Shown: positions 33,201 to 44,166, counted from the stretch's first letter. The stretch is DNA of 64,000 nt from Nilaparvata lugens (GCF_014356525.2 NC_052506.1:13762783-13826782), one strand, 5' to 3'. The notes: generated from the sequence alone by a model not told the origin. Made by a program: numbers and translations.

Positions 33201-36200
33201 TTTAGACTACAAGAGCAACCTTTTGATAGTATATCGCAACTTAGTGAATATTTCGTAAAAACTGTACAAGTCTTTTTATCTCCATTTGATAGACTAAGGT
33301 TGAGCTTCCAACTATCTGAGGCATGTCTAAAAGATTAATACTGTATTAATGTTTTGATTGAAATTATGAATATCTGTATCTGAAAACTTGAATAACCGGT
33401 ATTGTGATTGATTTGAGCAACACTACTCCAATATTATCATCATATATGGTTTTGTATAGTTGTACAGTAGTGAAGGTGGAAAAATACTATATACTATACT
33501 ATAATAAAGGAAAGAACTGGCTTATACACGTACGGGATAGGAGCATTTTGTTTAACGCATCATCACGTCTGATACTGAACTGAAATTTTGCATAAAGATT
33601 CTTAATGATCCGAGTATTCTCGGTTTAGGATCATCTGTCTTGAATATTTAACTTCCTTCCAATCAATTTTCCTTTCCTATCCAGGGGCTTCCTCATCCTA
33701 AATAGTCTCGGTCGCCCTCTTGACGTACCTTATTCATCCGATTCCTTTTGTTTTACTCATTCATTCACTATAAATAATCAAGCATTAAAATTCAAGTAAA
33801 AGTGACTCATAACAGTTATGAAGTAAGATTGGTATTTTTCCTTTTTTCTTTTAATATGAGTGTTTGTGGAAAGTGCTCCAAGCAGATTATTCGTACAGAG
33901 AAAAATAAAATAGTCTGTAAAGTGTGTCGGGTTACATTCCATGGTACATGTTGCAAGCTCACAATTAATGAAATAGAGTTTTTATCTGCCAGCAAACAGT
34001 GGATGTGTGAAGCGTGTAACAAGGAGAGAAGACTTAGTAGAGGTGAGCCCAACTCTTGTTTAGTTAATACGGAGTTTTCACAAACCACAAAAAGTATGGG
34101 AATTACATTGGAGGAGCTCAAAGAAATCCTGGAAAAGCATAAGCAGGAAATACTCGACGGCCAGAGCAAGCTAGAATCGCAACTAAATAGATCAATTGAG
34201 ATGTGCTTCGGCCTAATAAAAGAAAATTCTCAAAAGATAGCTGAACAGCAGGAGACTATTGTTGCTCAAAAGGCTATGATTGAGACACTAAAGGCAGAGA
34301 AAAAGAAATGCGAGTCGAATATGAGTGCTATGGGGAAACGTCTCAGTGAGGTTGAACAGTACTCTCGAAAAAACACGCTGGAGATCTTCGGAATTCCTGA
34401 GAGCGCGACTGAGAGTGATGCATCACTCAAGAAGACCGTCGTCGACGTAGGGAAGCGCTGGGGGTCGCCATCAAGGAGGAAGCAATAATCGCCTGCCATC
34501 GTATTCCAGCTGCCAATCGCCCTGACAAAGGTATCATTGTTAAGTTTCTGCGAGGAGATGAACCTGACGGGCTGCTCGCGAAGAGAAAGGTGAAAAGAGA
34601 CTTTTCAACTAGACACATACCTGGACGCACGGATGACAACCTCATCTACATAAATATCTCGTTGTCTAAGGAGAGGAGGATTCTTTTTTCCAAAGCACGT
34701 AAGTTGAAATCACAGTTCAACTACAAATATGTGTGGACTGACAGGAATGGTAGGGTTAAAGTGAGAAGGGATGACGACAGAAAATCTAAGGTGATTGTGA
34801 TTGATGATGAGAGTGAATTGAATCGCATTATAGAGAGGGAAACTTTGAAATGCGGACCTAATGATAGTTAAAAATTTTACAACTTATTTCAATTATTTAT
34901 CATACAATGTCAGACTTAATTCAATGTTTTTTTCACAATGTCATAAAATGCTATCCTATGTTACTAATTTTATTCCTTGCCCTGCAAATATGTTGTATTG
35001 TATGGTGAACTTTTTAATTTCTCCTGGAATTCTCTATTACAAGAACTTAGCCTATACTAGTAATAAGGTCACGAGATGCATTGGAGTATGTGATTATGAT
35101 TATGCAGAGTACTACAAGCATGCCCATATTATGTATGTAATAGGAGATTATGCATCTAGGCAGATCATCTTTATTTTTGATTACATATTTGTATTGAAAT
35201 TTTTCTATATCATATTCTCATACCGTGCTGTGGTTCCATTGTTTTTTCTGTGTTATTGTTGTTTCATGTCCACATACACTAAATTTACTTCTAAAATTAT
35301 TTTTGCGTTGATATTATAGATTATGCCAGTAGCAAAACTTCTTTGTTCAATTGAGGAAACAAATACATTTATTACAGGATCAGAAGGCATCTGCATATAT
35401 CACCAAAATATAAGAAGCATGCACTCAAATTTCGACTTATTTCTATTGCATCTTAACAGCCTTTCTGTGAAACCATTAATAATTATACTTAGCGAGGCGT
35501 GGTTACAGCATGAGAAGGATGTTCTCTTATACCAAATAGATAACTACGAAAGCTTTTCCGCATTTTCTGCTTTGTCTAGAGCTAGTGGTATAGTGGCTTA
35601 TGTGCATAAATCTGTTGTTGCAGTGTTGGGAGATTTCGCAATTCCAAATTGTGATTGTTTGCTTTTAAATTGTATCTATGGTAGTCTCAAATTTTCGGTA
35701 ATGGGAGTTTATAGATTGCATATTGGTGATCGTCAGTTATTTGTTAATAATTTGAGACTCGCTCTTGAGAATATTCCAATAAATGAATTAATTTGTCTAG
35801 GAGACTTTAATATTGATATAGGCTCAAACGATATAATTGCGGATGATTATCTTGACTGCTTAAACAGTAATGGGCTCGAACAGTTGATTGATATCGATAC
35901 TAGGGTAACAGAGATATCATCGACTTGCATCGATCATTTCTCTTATCGCTCTATCCGGGTCACTATCAGTAGAGTTGCCGTAATAGATAACTCAATCACA
36001 GATCACAGAGCGGTAATAGGCTTCTTGCCAGTTGGACAAATGAAAAGAACTTTGTGTGATTGTCCTGAAATAAATAAACTAGATTATCAGCTACTTTCTA
36101 ATAACATCAGATCCCATTCATGGACCAATATACTCGAAATAGATGACACAAATACTGCATTTAACAAATTTTATGAAACCTTCAATAGTATTTTAAATAG

Positions 36201-38993
36201 ATCCACAATTAAACGTAAACTAAAAAATAAAATCAAAATGATAAAACCGTGGATGACACCTGGATTGTCAAACAGTATTGCTGTAAGGATAAATTATATA
36301 AGTTACATAAACGAATGCCAAATAATACCGCTTTAAAGAATAAATTCATAGCAATGAGAAATAACGTGAAGCAATGGGTAAAAAACGCAAAATGTAAATA
36401 TTACTCTGACAATCTGCTTTTACACTCCAAGAACTCTAAAAAGAAATGGGAAATTCTGAAATCATTATTACCTGGTGAGAGCAATAGTATTCAAAATATA
36501 CAGTTAAATGAGGATGGAAAAATCATCAGTGATAGTAAAAGCGTTGCAAATTTGTTCAACGAGTATTTTATTGATCTACCTGAAAAACTCTCCCAATCTC
36601 TTCCACAAGTATCAGATGATATAGTCCAGCAGTACAATTACGAATTTCAAAGCGAGCAAAGTCATACGACCATCTTTCTCAGCCCGATTGATGAATGTGA
36701 AATAATTCAAACCGTTAAAAAACTCAAATTAAACGTCAGCTCTGGTAATGATGGATTAACATCAAGAATCTTAAAGGAGAATATCACTCACTTGTCCACT
36801 GTTATAGCATACTTATTTAATTTGGCGATAGTTGAAGGGCAGTTTCCAAAAATATTGAAAACAGGTACCGTAATCCCTATATTTAAAAAAGGGGATAGGA
36901 TGTCCAAAACAAACTACCGTCCCATCTCACTCTTACCTACTCTATCAAAGGTGTTTGAGAAACTTATTAAAAAAAGATTAATGAACTTTTTAGATAACAA
37001 CTTTTTTTTCTCCAATCAACAGTTTGGTTTCAGGCAGAATCTCAACACCGAGCTTGCCCTTCAACATTTCCTGCAAAATATATACTTAGGATTAAATAAA
37101 AAACAAGGTAATTGTGCTGCTGGATTGTTTATCGATATCAGTAAAGCATTTGATACTGTAAATCATGATCTTCTGCTACATAAACTGTGGCGAGCAGGTA
37201 TTAGAGGTGCACCCTTGGAACTGCTTGGAACTTTCCTACAGGGAAGAAGTCAGGCAGTAAAAATTAATAATCAAATTAGTGACTTGCGTGATATCTGTCA
37301 TGGGGTCCCTCAAGGGTCGGTCCTGGGACCTATATTATTCTTGATCTACATTAATGACTTATTCAATGGTGACTTTAAGGGACAATTAACAACTTTTGCA
37401 GATGACACTGCCTTATCATACAGTCCGGACCAACAGGACCAACTTGCTTATGACATGCAACAGGACTTGAATAAACTGTCATTTTGGTTCACTTGTAATA
37501 AGTTGGCAATGAATGTTCAAAAAACTAATTACATCTTGTTCAGTCTAAGTGGCAGTAGAAGTTTTCCTATGCCTATCTTCCTCCACGGATTTCACTGTAG
37601 GCGTGACTCTTGCAGTTGCCCTGTTGTGAAAATGGAATCCAATGTAAAATATCTAGGGGTGCTTCTAGATCATAACTTGAATTGGAAGTCCCACATTAAG
37701 TCCCTCAAGAAATCTCTTCAGTTCTACCTTAGAACAATATTTAAATTAAAGCAGATGTGCAATAAAAGTACCCTGAAAGAGATTTATTACGCATTTGCCC
37801 ATTCAAGAATAAGTTATGGATTGAGTTGTTGGGGAAGTACATATTATTCCATTTTGGATCCCATTATAAAGCTACAGAAGTCTTTTATCCGAATAATTGC
37901 TGGTGTAGGATACAGGGATAGCACTTTACCACTATTTCAAGAATTCGAGATACTCCCTCTGAGACACATGTATATCCACAAGGTACTTAATATTTTCTAC
38001 CTGCTGAGTGGGAATGATGGTGTAATAGTAAGCTATTGTGAGGTGGTGGAGGGCTCTCATTTGACGCGAGGAGTACTGAATCGCCATCTCCGAGGATTGA
38101 GACCTAACTGTACCCTTTTCAAAAAATCTTTTATGTTCCTCACCCCAAAATTTTCAATCTTTTACCTATACACATCAAGATTAATTTTGGGTCCCAAAAT
38201 AATAAGTATTACATCAAAACTAGCATAAAAAGATGGCTACTAAACTGCGATAGGGTTGGGGTGGAGATGATGTACAACTCCGTAATATAGTTCCAAGGGC
38301 TGTTCATTTATTTCCTTGTACACTGCGTATTTCCATATTGTGCTTGCTAATTTTGACTTTTGTCTGAGATTTGCGTATCATGTCTTATCTTGAGCTTGTT
38401 GTTATTTTATTTTATGCATAGAATTTTCCACTCTTGCTGATTTATGTATTTCTGTCTTTATCAATTCATCTCAAATTAATTAATTTATTATTCTTATTGT
38501 ATTTTTTCATTTAAAGAAAATAGGTATTGTATACACTATTTTAGATAGTTCTTAGTTTTATTTAGTTATATATTTTTCTCTCTTTCGTTTTCGTTTTCAA
38601 TAAACGTCTTGTATTCTATTTCAAAATTTCTCCAATCATTCATGTAACTTAGAATGTCGCGAGACTTCACGTGAAAAAGGAATCGCTGTACCAAACATGC
38701 TTTCAAAGTCACTAATGAAGATACATAGTAAGCTATCATGTTTATGTTATGGTTGCGTAGAAAAATAAGGAAATAAATCATATTTATGCAAGTTATAACC
38801 ACAACTACGATTGAGTGGATGAGAGTAATTATAGAGCAATAAATCTTCTGTAGAATGGAGTGGAGTTTTCTGTTTCCATCAGGTTTGATATGAAAAGAGT
38901 AAATTCCAAGGAGAAGAAGAGAATAGCCAAGTAAGTTGAAACTTTTTTGAATTGTTGAGGTGGATGGAGTTGCCATTCTTTGATTTGTCAAAG
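27088..38993 (-). CDS. Gr: Gustatory receptor (7tm_7 family), gene span, junction of first exon unresolved
   Basis: An insect taste-receptor gene with exons 38993-about 38566, 30137-29656, 28560-28483, 28070-27981 and 27255-27088. The first exon encodes hydrophobic helices 1-3. The second encodes helices 4-6 with the intracellular loops. The last three encode the conserved C-terminal block and helix 7 with a TWINYMIILLQF form of the TYxxxxxQF signature. Exons 2-5 join in frame to a stop at 27090-27088. The total, about 400 residues, is the normal size for the family. These proteins are ligand-gated cation channels in chemosensory neuron membranes. The first exon must end in phase 1 to join exon 2, but no good phase-1 donor is seen, so an intermediate exon is missing or the gene is broken by the adjacent LINE. 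Confidence 0.8.
27640..27795. mobile_element. Fold-back MITE family D, copy 2
   Basis: Same AACCAATCAGAGAAG and inverse core as 23305-23455, with diverged outer ends. Located in a GR intron between the last two exons. Confidence 0.7.
27981..28070 (-). CDS. Gr: Gustatory receptor penultimate exon
   Basis: Acceptor GATTGCAG precedes 28070 and donor GTAAGT follows 27981. Thirty codons begin with GKRFLKKI and contain SGYGRIDRQLF, corresponding to the conserved 'G.F..D..L' patch that precedes helix 7 in insect gustatory receptors. Both ends are phase 0. Confidence 0.8.
28483..28560 (-). CDS. Gr: Gustatory receptor small exon before the conserved C-terminus
   Basis: Acceptor ATTTTACAG precedes 28560. 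The exon is 26 codons (LVDNTKKKMLGILSD and so on) and fits the helix-rich segment before the last conserved block of 7tm_7 proteins. The donor reads CAG then GCGAGT, a GC-AG intron; only this site gives the phase 0 that the next exon needs. Confidence 0.7.
29271..29507 (+). mobile_element. Short non-autonomous Helitron (237 bp) in a receptor intron
   Basis: It starts TCTATACCATAATAAAGG after A. It ends with hairpin CCTTGCGGAGCACGGG, then TCACCTGCTAG before T. It lies between the gustatory-receptor exons at 28560 and 29656. A truncated second copy of its 5' end is at about 33490-33640. Confidence 0.7.
29656..30137 (-). CDS. Gr: Gustatory receptor central exon (helices 4-6)
   Basis: Acceptor TTTGTTGTGTAG precedes 30137 and donor GTGAGT follows 29656. 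The length is 482 nt: two bases of a split codon plus 160 codons, ending in phase 0. Hydrophobic helices are seen at LSFLVTVFYSVIYLI, YQLAINFLQLLFHGFVFYEF and TTICLVYLWLGST, with a charged intracellular loop (KEDLRQEESCIDRAHYEYLW) between the first two. A second acceptor, TTATTACCAG, 33 nt upstream keeps the same phase and would add 11 codons. Confidence 0.8.
30231..32363 (+). mobile_element. Long-TIR IS630/mariner-type transposon
   Basis: Terminal inverted repeats of about 550 bp (30231-30781 and 31815-32363) begin CAGGGTGATTCATAATTATG. Both ends are flanked by TATA. The central 1 kb holds a decayed transposase. It is inserted in the GR intron only about 95 bp from the 30137 exon start. Confidence 0.85.
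31024..31745 (+). pseudogene. Transposase relic of the long-TIR element
   Basis: Pieces in several frames show an N-terminal helix-turn-helix/DUF4817-like region (EARRLYQENFPNR, ...GRPRSTKTVELEEQV). The second HTH has LSVQFNVNQSIIWRILKEQQ. A catalytic LFTDEAHFTR (Asp) is followed by AAENSHAINPNLPQHQFS and NIWAGIIG. At least two frameshifts and a stop. The C-terminal third is deleted. Confidence 0.8.
32364..33489. other. Non-coding stretch between the transposon and the LINE
   Basis: No convincing exon was found on the minus strand that could bridge the GR first and second exons. 32630-33000 has higher complexity (GTTCGTTCGGTAGGACTGTG, a CATCTTCAAAGATG hairpin, AATAAAG at 32990) and could be a solo LTR; no boundary repeats were identified. 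Confidence 0.4.
33490..33640 (+). mobile_element. Truncated Helitron 5' end
   Basis: Shares AATAAAGGAAAGAACTGG and following sequence with 29271-29507 but lacks the 3' hairpin. It sits directly upstream of the LINE, possibly cut by that insertion. Confidence 0.5.
33856..34871 (+). pseudogene. LINE ORF1: PHD-like zinc finger, coiled coil, RRM-like domain (one frameshift)
   Basis: The start MSVCGKC opens a Cys/His cluster (CGKC, CKVC, HGTC, CEAC) of PHD type, in roughly the first 60 residues. A long coiled coil rich in Glu, Lys and Gln follows. Then comes an 'EQYSRKNTLEIFGIPES' segment that begins the RNA-binding (L1 ORF1p/CR1 ORF1-like) domain. A frameshift near 34450 shifts the remainder (ALGVAIKEEA onward) to another frame, which runs to TAA at 34871. 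ORF1 proteins of this kind bind LINE RNA. PHD plus coiled coil plus RRM is typical of the CR1 group. Confidence 0.8.
34861..35319 (+). CDS. Inter-ORF open frame of the LINE (152 codons, in frame with ORF2)
   Basis: The ATG lies inside the end of ORF1, so the reading frames overlap by 11 nt. The frame stays open across the whole ORF1-ORF2 gap. It stops at TAG (35317-35319), three bases before the ORF2 ATG, and is in the same frame as ORF2. The product is hydrophobic and Tyr, Phe and Cys-rich, with two or three membrane-like segments (IIFIFDYIFVLKFFYIIF; VVPLFFLCYCCF). No known domain is recognised. It may be an ORF2 extension cut by a nonsense change, a third ORF, or AT-rich spacer that happens to be open. 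Confidence 0.4.
   Translation: MIVKNFTTYFNYLSYNVRLNSMFFSQCHKMLSYVTNFIPCPANMLYCMVNFLISPGILYYKNLAYTSNKVTRCIGVCDYDYAEYYKHAHIMYVIGDYASRQIIFIFDYIFVLKFFYIIFSYRAVVPLFFLCYCCFMSTYTKFTSKIIFALIL
35323..38290 (+). pseudogene. LINE ORF2: APE endonuclease and reverse transcriptase (two frameshifts)
   Basis: The endonuclease occupies roughly the first 300 residues. Motifs are HQNIRSMHSNF, LSEAWL (catalytic Glu), CLGDFNID (Asp/Asn) and SITDHRAV (catalytic Asp-His). A frameshift near 36285 moves the frame. The reverse transcriptase follows with YRPISLLP, FIDISKAFDTVNHDLL, GVPQGSVLGP, the FADDTAL active site and KYLGVLLD. A second frameshift near 38147 moves the last 45 or so codons to a frame ending with TAG at 38290, restoring an FNLLPI-type tail as in related elements. 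No RNase H is seen. Confidence 0.9.
38566..38993 (-). CDS. Gr: Gustatory receptor N-terminal exon
   Basis: Acceptor TTTTCTTTTGCAG precedes 38993, and the first in-frame ATG is at 38976-38974. An upstream 5' UTR or coding exon is therefore likely. The frame stays open for about 137 codons to a stop at 38568-38566. Three hydrophobic segments are visible: SFNLLGYSLLLLGIYSF, a long Ile/Val-rich helix, and a YYVSSLVTLKACL segment. These are followed by a W..FE stretch typical of the loop before helix 4. The end of the exon is low-complexity (Glu/Asn-rich) and lies beside the 3' end of the LINE, so the true donor may be lost. Confidence 0.65.
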
Positions 38994-39000
38994 CTGCAAA

Positions 39001-40290
39001 AGAAAATAATACAGTGATCAGTTAATCAACAAACGCCACTATATAGTAGCGGCAACAGCTAGAAACTTGGGAACACATTTACGAGAATATTAAATATATT
39101 TTATAATAATTCATTACGGGTACATTGTAAACATAATTTGGGAAAACATGAGATTTGGGTACCGTATCTTATTTTTGTATTTTGAGAAAGCAATATTCTT
39201 ACGTTAGTAGGACAAGAAAAGTGAAATAAATTTGAATTTATAATTTTTTCCTACAGTTACCTTGAAAAGTGACCATTCCTGCACTGATTACAGACCGCAA
39301 AGAATCACTTTTCTTTTTTCGCAAAGTAATACTTTGCGCACTAGAGCGGAAAAGTGATTCTTTATCTATTATCTTGCAGCCATCCCAATCAGCTGTTGAC
39401 ATTGTTGGCGTGTATTTTGAATGCAAATTTGTTCTATCTATATTATTTCTGATTTTCAAATAAATAAAAATGAGAACTCATTAAATTATACATTTTGAAT
39501 ATTATTAATTATTCATTATTTCAAATAATTTTTCTTCATTCATAAATTGATTGGTTGAAAACTTATTTAGAAATAAAGATTTACTCAAAATTATTCAAAT
39601 TTTCAAATTAATTGGATTAATTTAATTTTTTATTTGAATAAATTATCGAGTATTAATTTTCAATTGAATTATCAAGTTCAAAATAAATTAAGAAGGAATA
39701 CGGTTTAATTTGATGGATTTCAGCCATCATTTTATCCATAATCAACCACTCATATTCAATGGTAACTGTAGGAAAAATTTAATGTGAAATACGTTAGCAA
39801 AGTTCCTCTGCTGCACTCAAGAAACCATTCCGCCCTCGCCTACGGCTCGGGCGTAAACGTTTCTTTCGGTGCAGCAAACTGTCACTTTGCGCACTAGTTG
39901 CGCAAATAACTAATCCAACTTGCGAAAGGCCAATGAGAAATACCGTACAATTCCGGTATAATTAATTGATAGACACATTATTAAATGATATAATAAATAG
40001 GACATTTTTTTAGCCTAAGCTCATTTCACACCGCTGTCTGAAGCGCCTCATTAGATGTTACGCTTCACACCTCAGACCGCAACAGAACGTCGAATACAGT
40101 AGTAATTTGACTGTGCGTGTGTGTGTGTGTGATATCCATCAAGTGGATGATCACACATGTCACACGTAGACCGCTGAGTCAGCTTTACGATTCTGCTATG
40201 GCATATAAATTACTCCAATACTACTTGCACTCCACTAAAGCTACTTGAAGTAGCTACTACTAGTATCCTATCAGCTCAAAAGCAAGGATG
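39001..40290. other. Upstream flank of the GR first exon
   Basis: AT-rich. Contains an inverted repeat around AAGAATCACTTTTC (39302) and GAAAAGTGATTCTT (39349), and a GCGGTCTGAGGTGTG-like palindromic area at 40035-40085. There is a short (GT)n run near 40112. The GR 5' exon, promoter and start site should lie here but were not identified. Confidence 0.4.
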
Positions 40291-40295
40291 GTGTA

Positions 40296-40440
40296 AAATA
40301 GAGAGCTTTAGCAAATTTAATTATAAAAAAATAGAGAGCTTAAAATAGCTTATTATAAATATAGCTTATTATAAAAAATAGAGAGCTATATATTTAAAAT
40401 AGAGAGCTTTAGCAAATTTAATTATAAAAACACAGAGTAA
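40296..40440 (+). repeat. Local tandem repeats (AATAGAGAGCTT units)
   Basis: AAAATAGAGAGCTTTAGCAA occurs at about 40297 and again at about 40400, with shorter ATAGAGAGCT units and ATAGCTTATTATAAA repeats between. Confidence 0.65.
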
Positions 40441-40540
40441 TTAATTTTATCCCTTATCAATCAAACTCGAAAATTGTGGAAGACCTCCACATTACTTCTA
40501 CAGAGCATACAGGTCGAGCTTACATTAAAAGCATTATATC

Positions 40541-41088
40541 ACACTTTTTTCTATGTATTTAAACACGACATGCAGTCAAATATTAAGTAAATAATTAAAA
40601 ACTTTCAATAACTAACTGAAGTACTTTCGACCGTCTAGCGATCATTTTCAACAGTGCCGACCGGATATGTTTTGTTGGTTAGGAAGATTTTTGGTGTTTA
40701 TTATGTAATCGAAAAGTTTGTTAAATTTTAAATTCAGTTGTTCATTTAGTATGTTGTTATTGTCTAGGATGGTGGCTTTATAAATTTCGAACTGTTCTGA
40801 TGTATTTATTTCATACCATCATATCATGTATTTAATTTATAAAGCAGCCATCCTAGACAATAACAACATACTAGATGAACAACTGAATTTCAAATCTAAC
40901 AAACTTTTCGATTACATAATAAACACCACAAATCTTCCTAACCAACAACACATTTCCGGTCGGCACTGTTGAAAATGATCGCTAGACGGTCGAAAGTTTC
41001 ATTCAGTTAGTGAAAGTTTTTAATTATTTACTTAATATTTGACTGCATGTCGTGTTTAAATACATAGAAAAAGTGTGTTAATACATAG
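40541..41088. mobile_element. Large fold-back element, arms about 250 bp
   Basis: Outer ends CACACTTTTTTCTATGTATT and its inverse. The arms run inward past a GTCTAGCGATCATTTTCAAC hairpin to ATCCTAGACAATAACAACAT near the centre (about 40820). Each arm keeps a short fragment of coding-like sequence (NNNILDEQLNF). Relative of 15478-15641. Confidence 0.75.
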
Positions 41089-41099
41089 CAGCTTGGAAT

Positions 41100-43940
41100 G
41101 GATCAAGAAACCATCACCTTTAAGCATTATAAGTTTAGAATTTACCTAAATTTGGTCCTGTTATAGCTTTCAACTATTTCTTGAATGAAGCTAAAAATGA
41201 TCAGAATACCAAAATTCCACTGTGCTATACGTACAGTACAGGTCAACTAGTTGGTGTGAAGCAATGAGAACAAAAAAGTGTACCTATCCCTCTTACAATA
41301 TAATGTGGATCACGCCAGTCTCACAGGAGAAGGCAATGCTTCAACTTGCATTATTAATGATCTCTATTACGTTGTGTAATTACTGATTATGTTAAGTGTA
41401 GTAGTAGTAAAAGTATTAATTTGGATGAGTGTAACATTAATTATTGTTAATTGTTCATTAATTTAAGAGTATCAAGTTGAATACCAAGTTATTATTTATT
41501 TCATTTTCAACAAAATTTTGGAAATGCGAGACGTTGAATGATGTTTTGGTGGGAGAGACACTTTGAAAAATATTGCTGCAGAGTTTTTAAATACTGAAGG
41601 AGATGGAAATTTAGTTTTGTATTACTGTGAAGCAAACGGTAAAGGCTAGATAGTTTTTGCAAGCTGCATATGGATTTGACTTATCTAGTAATTACACTGG
41701 AAAATAAATTATAAATCAATATTTAGTGTTAGTGTCAGTATATAGTGTTTCGAAAACAAGATTTTTTAATAAGACAGACTACTATTCACGTTTACACCAT
41801 TCATGAATACTGATAATTTTAGATATAGGATACGTCTAATCGTTTATCATCAATTGAGAGTTTTGAGAATTTAAAATGTACGTACTTTGAGAGATAAAAT
41901 CAGGGAGCCAAATAAGTAATAAACATTAGTACTGAATAAGAAACATTAGTAAGCAGAAAAATGGCAGAACTATAAAATCAATCAAAAATAGTTTTTTAAC
42001 TATTATGACGACACAACAGACTAATATTTTGAATAATAGTTACTAAAAACTAGTACTGACGTGGGTGAGTACTTAACTATTTGAATACTCAAAAAAGAAA
42101 AATCATACGAATTTACTTTGAATACTTAACTATTATTAAAAATATTAGACTGTAGGCGTCGTTATAATAGTTCAACAAACGAATTATTAAATCGCAGTCC
42201 GTCATGGATAGCGAATAGATGAGAATAATAGTTTCTTGGCTGGGTCAGAGTAAGGACCTACATCATCCACGCATTCTTTCCATTTATTAATTGTCCCTCA
42301 GTATATAATTTGGCCTAATTAGAGATATAAGAATTATTCGAAAAATGACATGCATTAAGGCTATCCCCGCAAGACAAATTCCGATGCAAAAGATTCCCTT
42401 GTGGACAAAAACTCACGGCCAGCCACACTGACGATTTGCACTTAATTGGAGAGGTGATTACCGTCTTCAAACTTCAATTATTATTGCTACCGTATTTAAG
42501 GTTGGTGTTCCAGTATGTAAATCACAACACTGTATTTTGAATATATATATATGTTTATTATATACCATTATTAATATCACAACTTAGAATAAACATGACG
42601 AGTTCTTACAAAATGTATGTAAAACAATAAAAATCACTGTAAATGTACATCAACAACAGATAATTTCTGTAATCGTTTGCAAGTACATTGAAGTCGCTGT
42701 AAAATAATTTTATCTGCTTTTAACGGAATATTATTAATTTTACACATATGACGAGTAACTTTATAAAACTCACTGGCACACTCACAAAGAACAAGACCAT
42801 CAATACAATGTAGCAATAACTATTATTAGGATAAAGTTATTAGAAAAGATAACAATATTAAATATCATAGATAGGTTAACTTCTTTGGGTTTTAACAGAC
42901 AAATATCAAAATTTGGGGCTACAGTTCATTCTTGCAATAAATCTTAAAGATAAATATTGTGAATCACATTTTAAATTAGAAACTATCTGAGAAAGACACT
43001 CATTGAAATGTTATCGAGTTTCGACAAATTCAGTTGATTTTAGATTAAAATAATTGATATTTAAATTATTGATATAATTCTAAGTAGTTGATATTTTTCA
43101 TTCCAGTTCAGAATTGTAATAATTCTGTATAAACGTTCAAGGATAAAATGTTACATATTACATATTTTCTTTGAACAAAATAGTGATATAATTGGAAATC
43201 TCATGGAGTTGATCTTTAATTTATTTTATTATTTATTTATTATTAAAAGAAACAGTATGATGAGCTATGGTGCGGTTGTATAACAATACTCCCTAAATTA
43301 GGTAAAAAATATGGAGAATCTATCTTGCAAGCAATTCAAAACTAGTAGGCCTGCGCAACCATTTCAATAAGAATGCCAAGTTTCTTAGGCAAAGGCCTAC
43401 TTAAGAATACTCTTGAATAATGATTCATACAATAACGTATTTAAAGATGAAAATAGGTGAAGATTTTTTTCATTTTTTTTTCATTTAATTATGCTATAGA
43501 TGCTGCACCAGGAGTTGGCCACTAGCTGCTATTTGAAACAATGAAAACTAGGGGCCTTCTAGAAGTGCAGTTGATTGAACAAACATATCAAATGGACATT
43601 TCACTGGTTAACTGCTATAAACCACGGGAATTGCTATTGGGCAATATTCCAACAACTCACCTGAGTAGTATCAAATCACACAAAATCTTATGTAATCTAC
43701 TGATTCACGGGTTTCTTAGAGACCAAATCCATGAACTTTCCAACTCTAGTGTTGTAAATACAAATTAAAAATTATAGAATTATTTGTGCTGATAGAACCT
43801 ACATTCTTCTATCATTACTAAACGTTTTATACTCATATTCTTCAAATTGGAGTTTACAAAAAATATGACTAGCTTATTTATCATATAGAATAGATTTCTA
43901 ACTCAATCACAGAAAAGTATAATTTGTTCTTTCACATAAA
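41100..43940. other. Intergenic region without recognised genes
   Basis: AT-rich. Apart from the uncertain ORF at 42634-42816 and a short (TA)n near 42540, nothing supportable was seen. It separates the GR gene from the 3' end of the DUF2045 gene. Confidence 0.5.
42634..42816 (-). CDS. Possible small exon, unknown
   Basis: About 58 codons with a non-random look (GLVLCECASEFYKVT, KADKIILQRLQCTCKRL) and a stop at 42636-42634. The ORF has no ATG near its start; an ATAATAG acceptor-like site precedes it. No family recognised. It may be a transposon relic or chance. Confidence 0.25.
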   Translation of the reverse strand: MLHCIDGLVLCECASEFYKVTRHMCKINNIPLKADKIILQRLQCTCKRLQKLSVVDVHLQ

Positions 43941-43945
43941 TATTT

Positions 43946-44166
43946 ATAGTGAGGTCCACGTTATAATGGCAGTGGATTAAGATAGGAGAATAGCGATGCC
44001 AATTCTCTGAATTAATTAATTATATTTCTACACTGTCAAAAACATAATTGGCATCGTTGTGGACCTAGAAAAGGATAGTACCACCGGCTTTGTCGAATGA
44101 TAGAAAAGGAAAGCAGAACCAAAGTTGATCTAATACTCTCATTATAACGTGGACCTCACTATAGAA
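43946..44166. mobile_element. MITE family E, copy 2
   Basis: Terminal repeats TATAGTGAGGTCCACGTTAT and ATAACGTGGACCTCACTATA are perfect inverses. Intact, about 220 bp. It lies between the GR and DUF2045 genes. Confidence 0.7.

Larger units (their letters stand above)
33640..38560 (+). mobile_element. Near full-length CR1/Jockey-superfamily LINE with frameshifts
   Basis: It carries ORF1 (33856-34871), an inter-ORF open frame (34861-35319) and ORF2 (35323-38290). ORF1 and ORF2 are broken by about three single-base frameshifts. The 5' limit follows a truncated Helitron near 33640. The 3' limit is uncertain because no poly(A) or clear target duplication is visible before the gustatory-receptor exon at 38566. 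The element is opposite in strand to the receptor gene. The copy looks fairly young but is not functional as it stands. Confidence 0.85.

Noticed and set aside
33816..34645. Minus-strand ORFs over LINE ORF1
   Set aside because: Antisense shadows of the PHD/coiled-coil ORF1.
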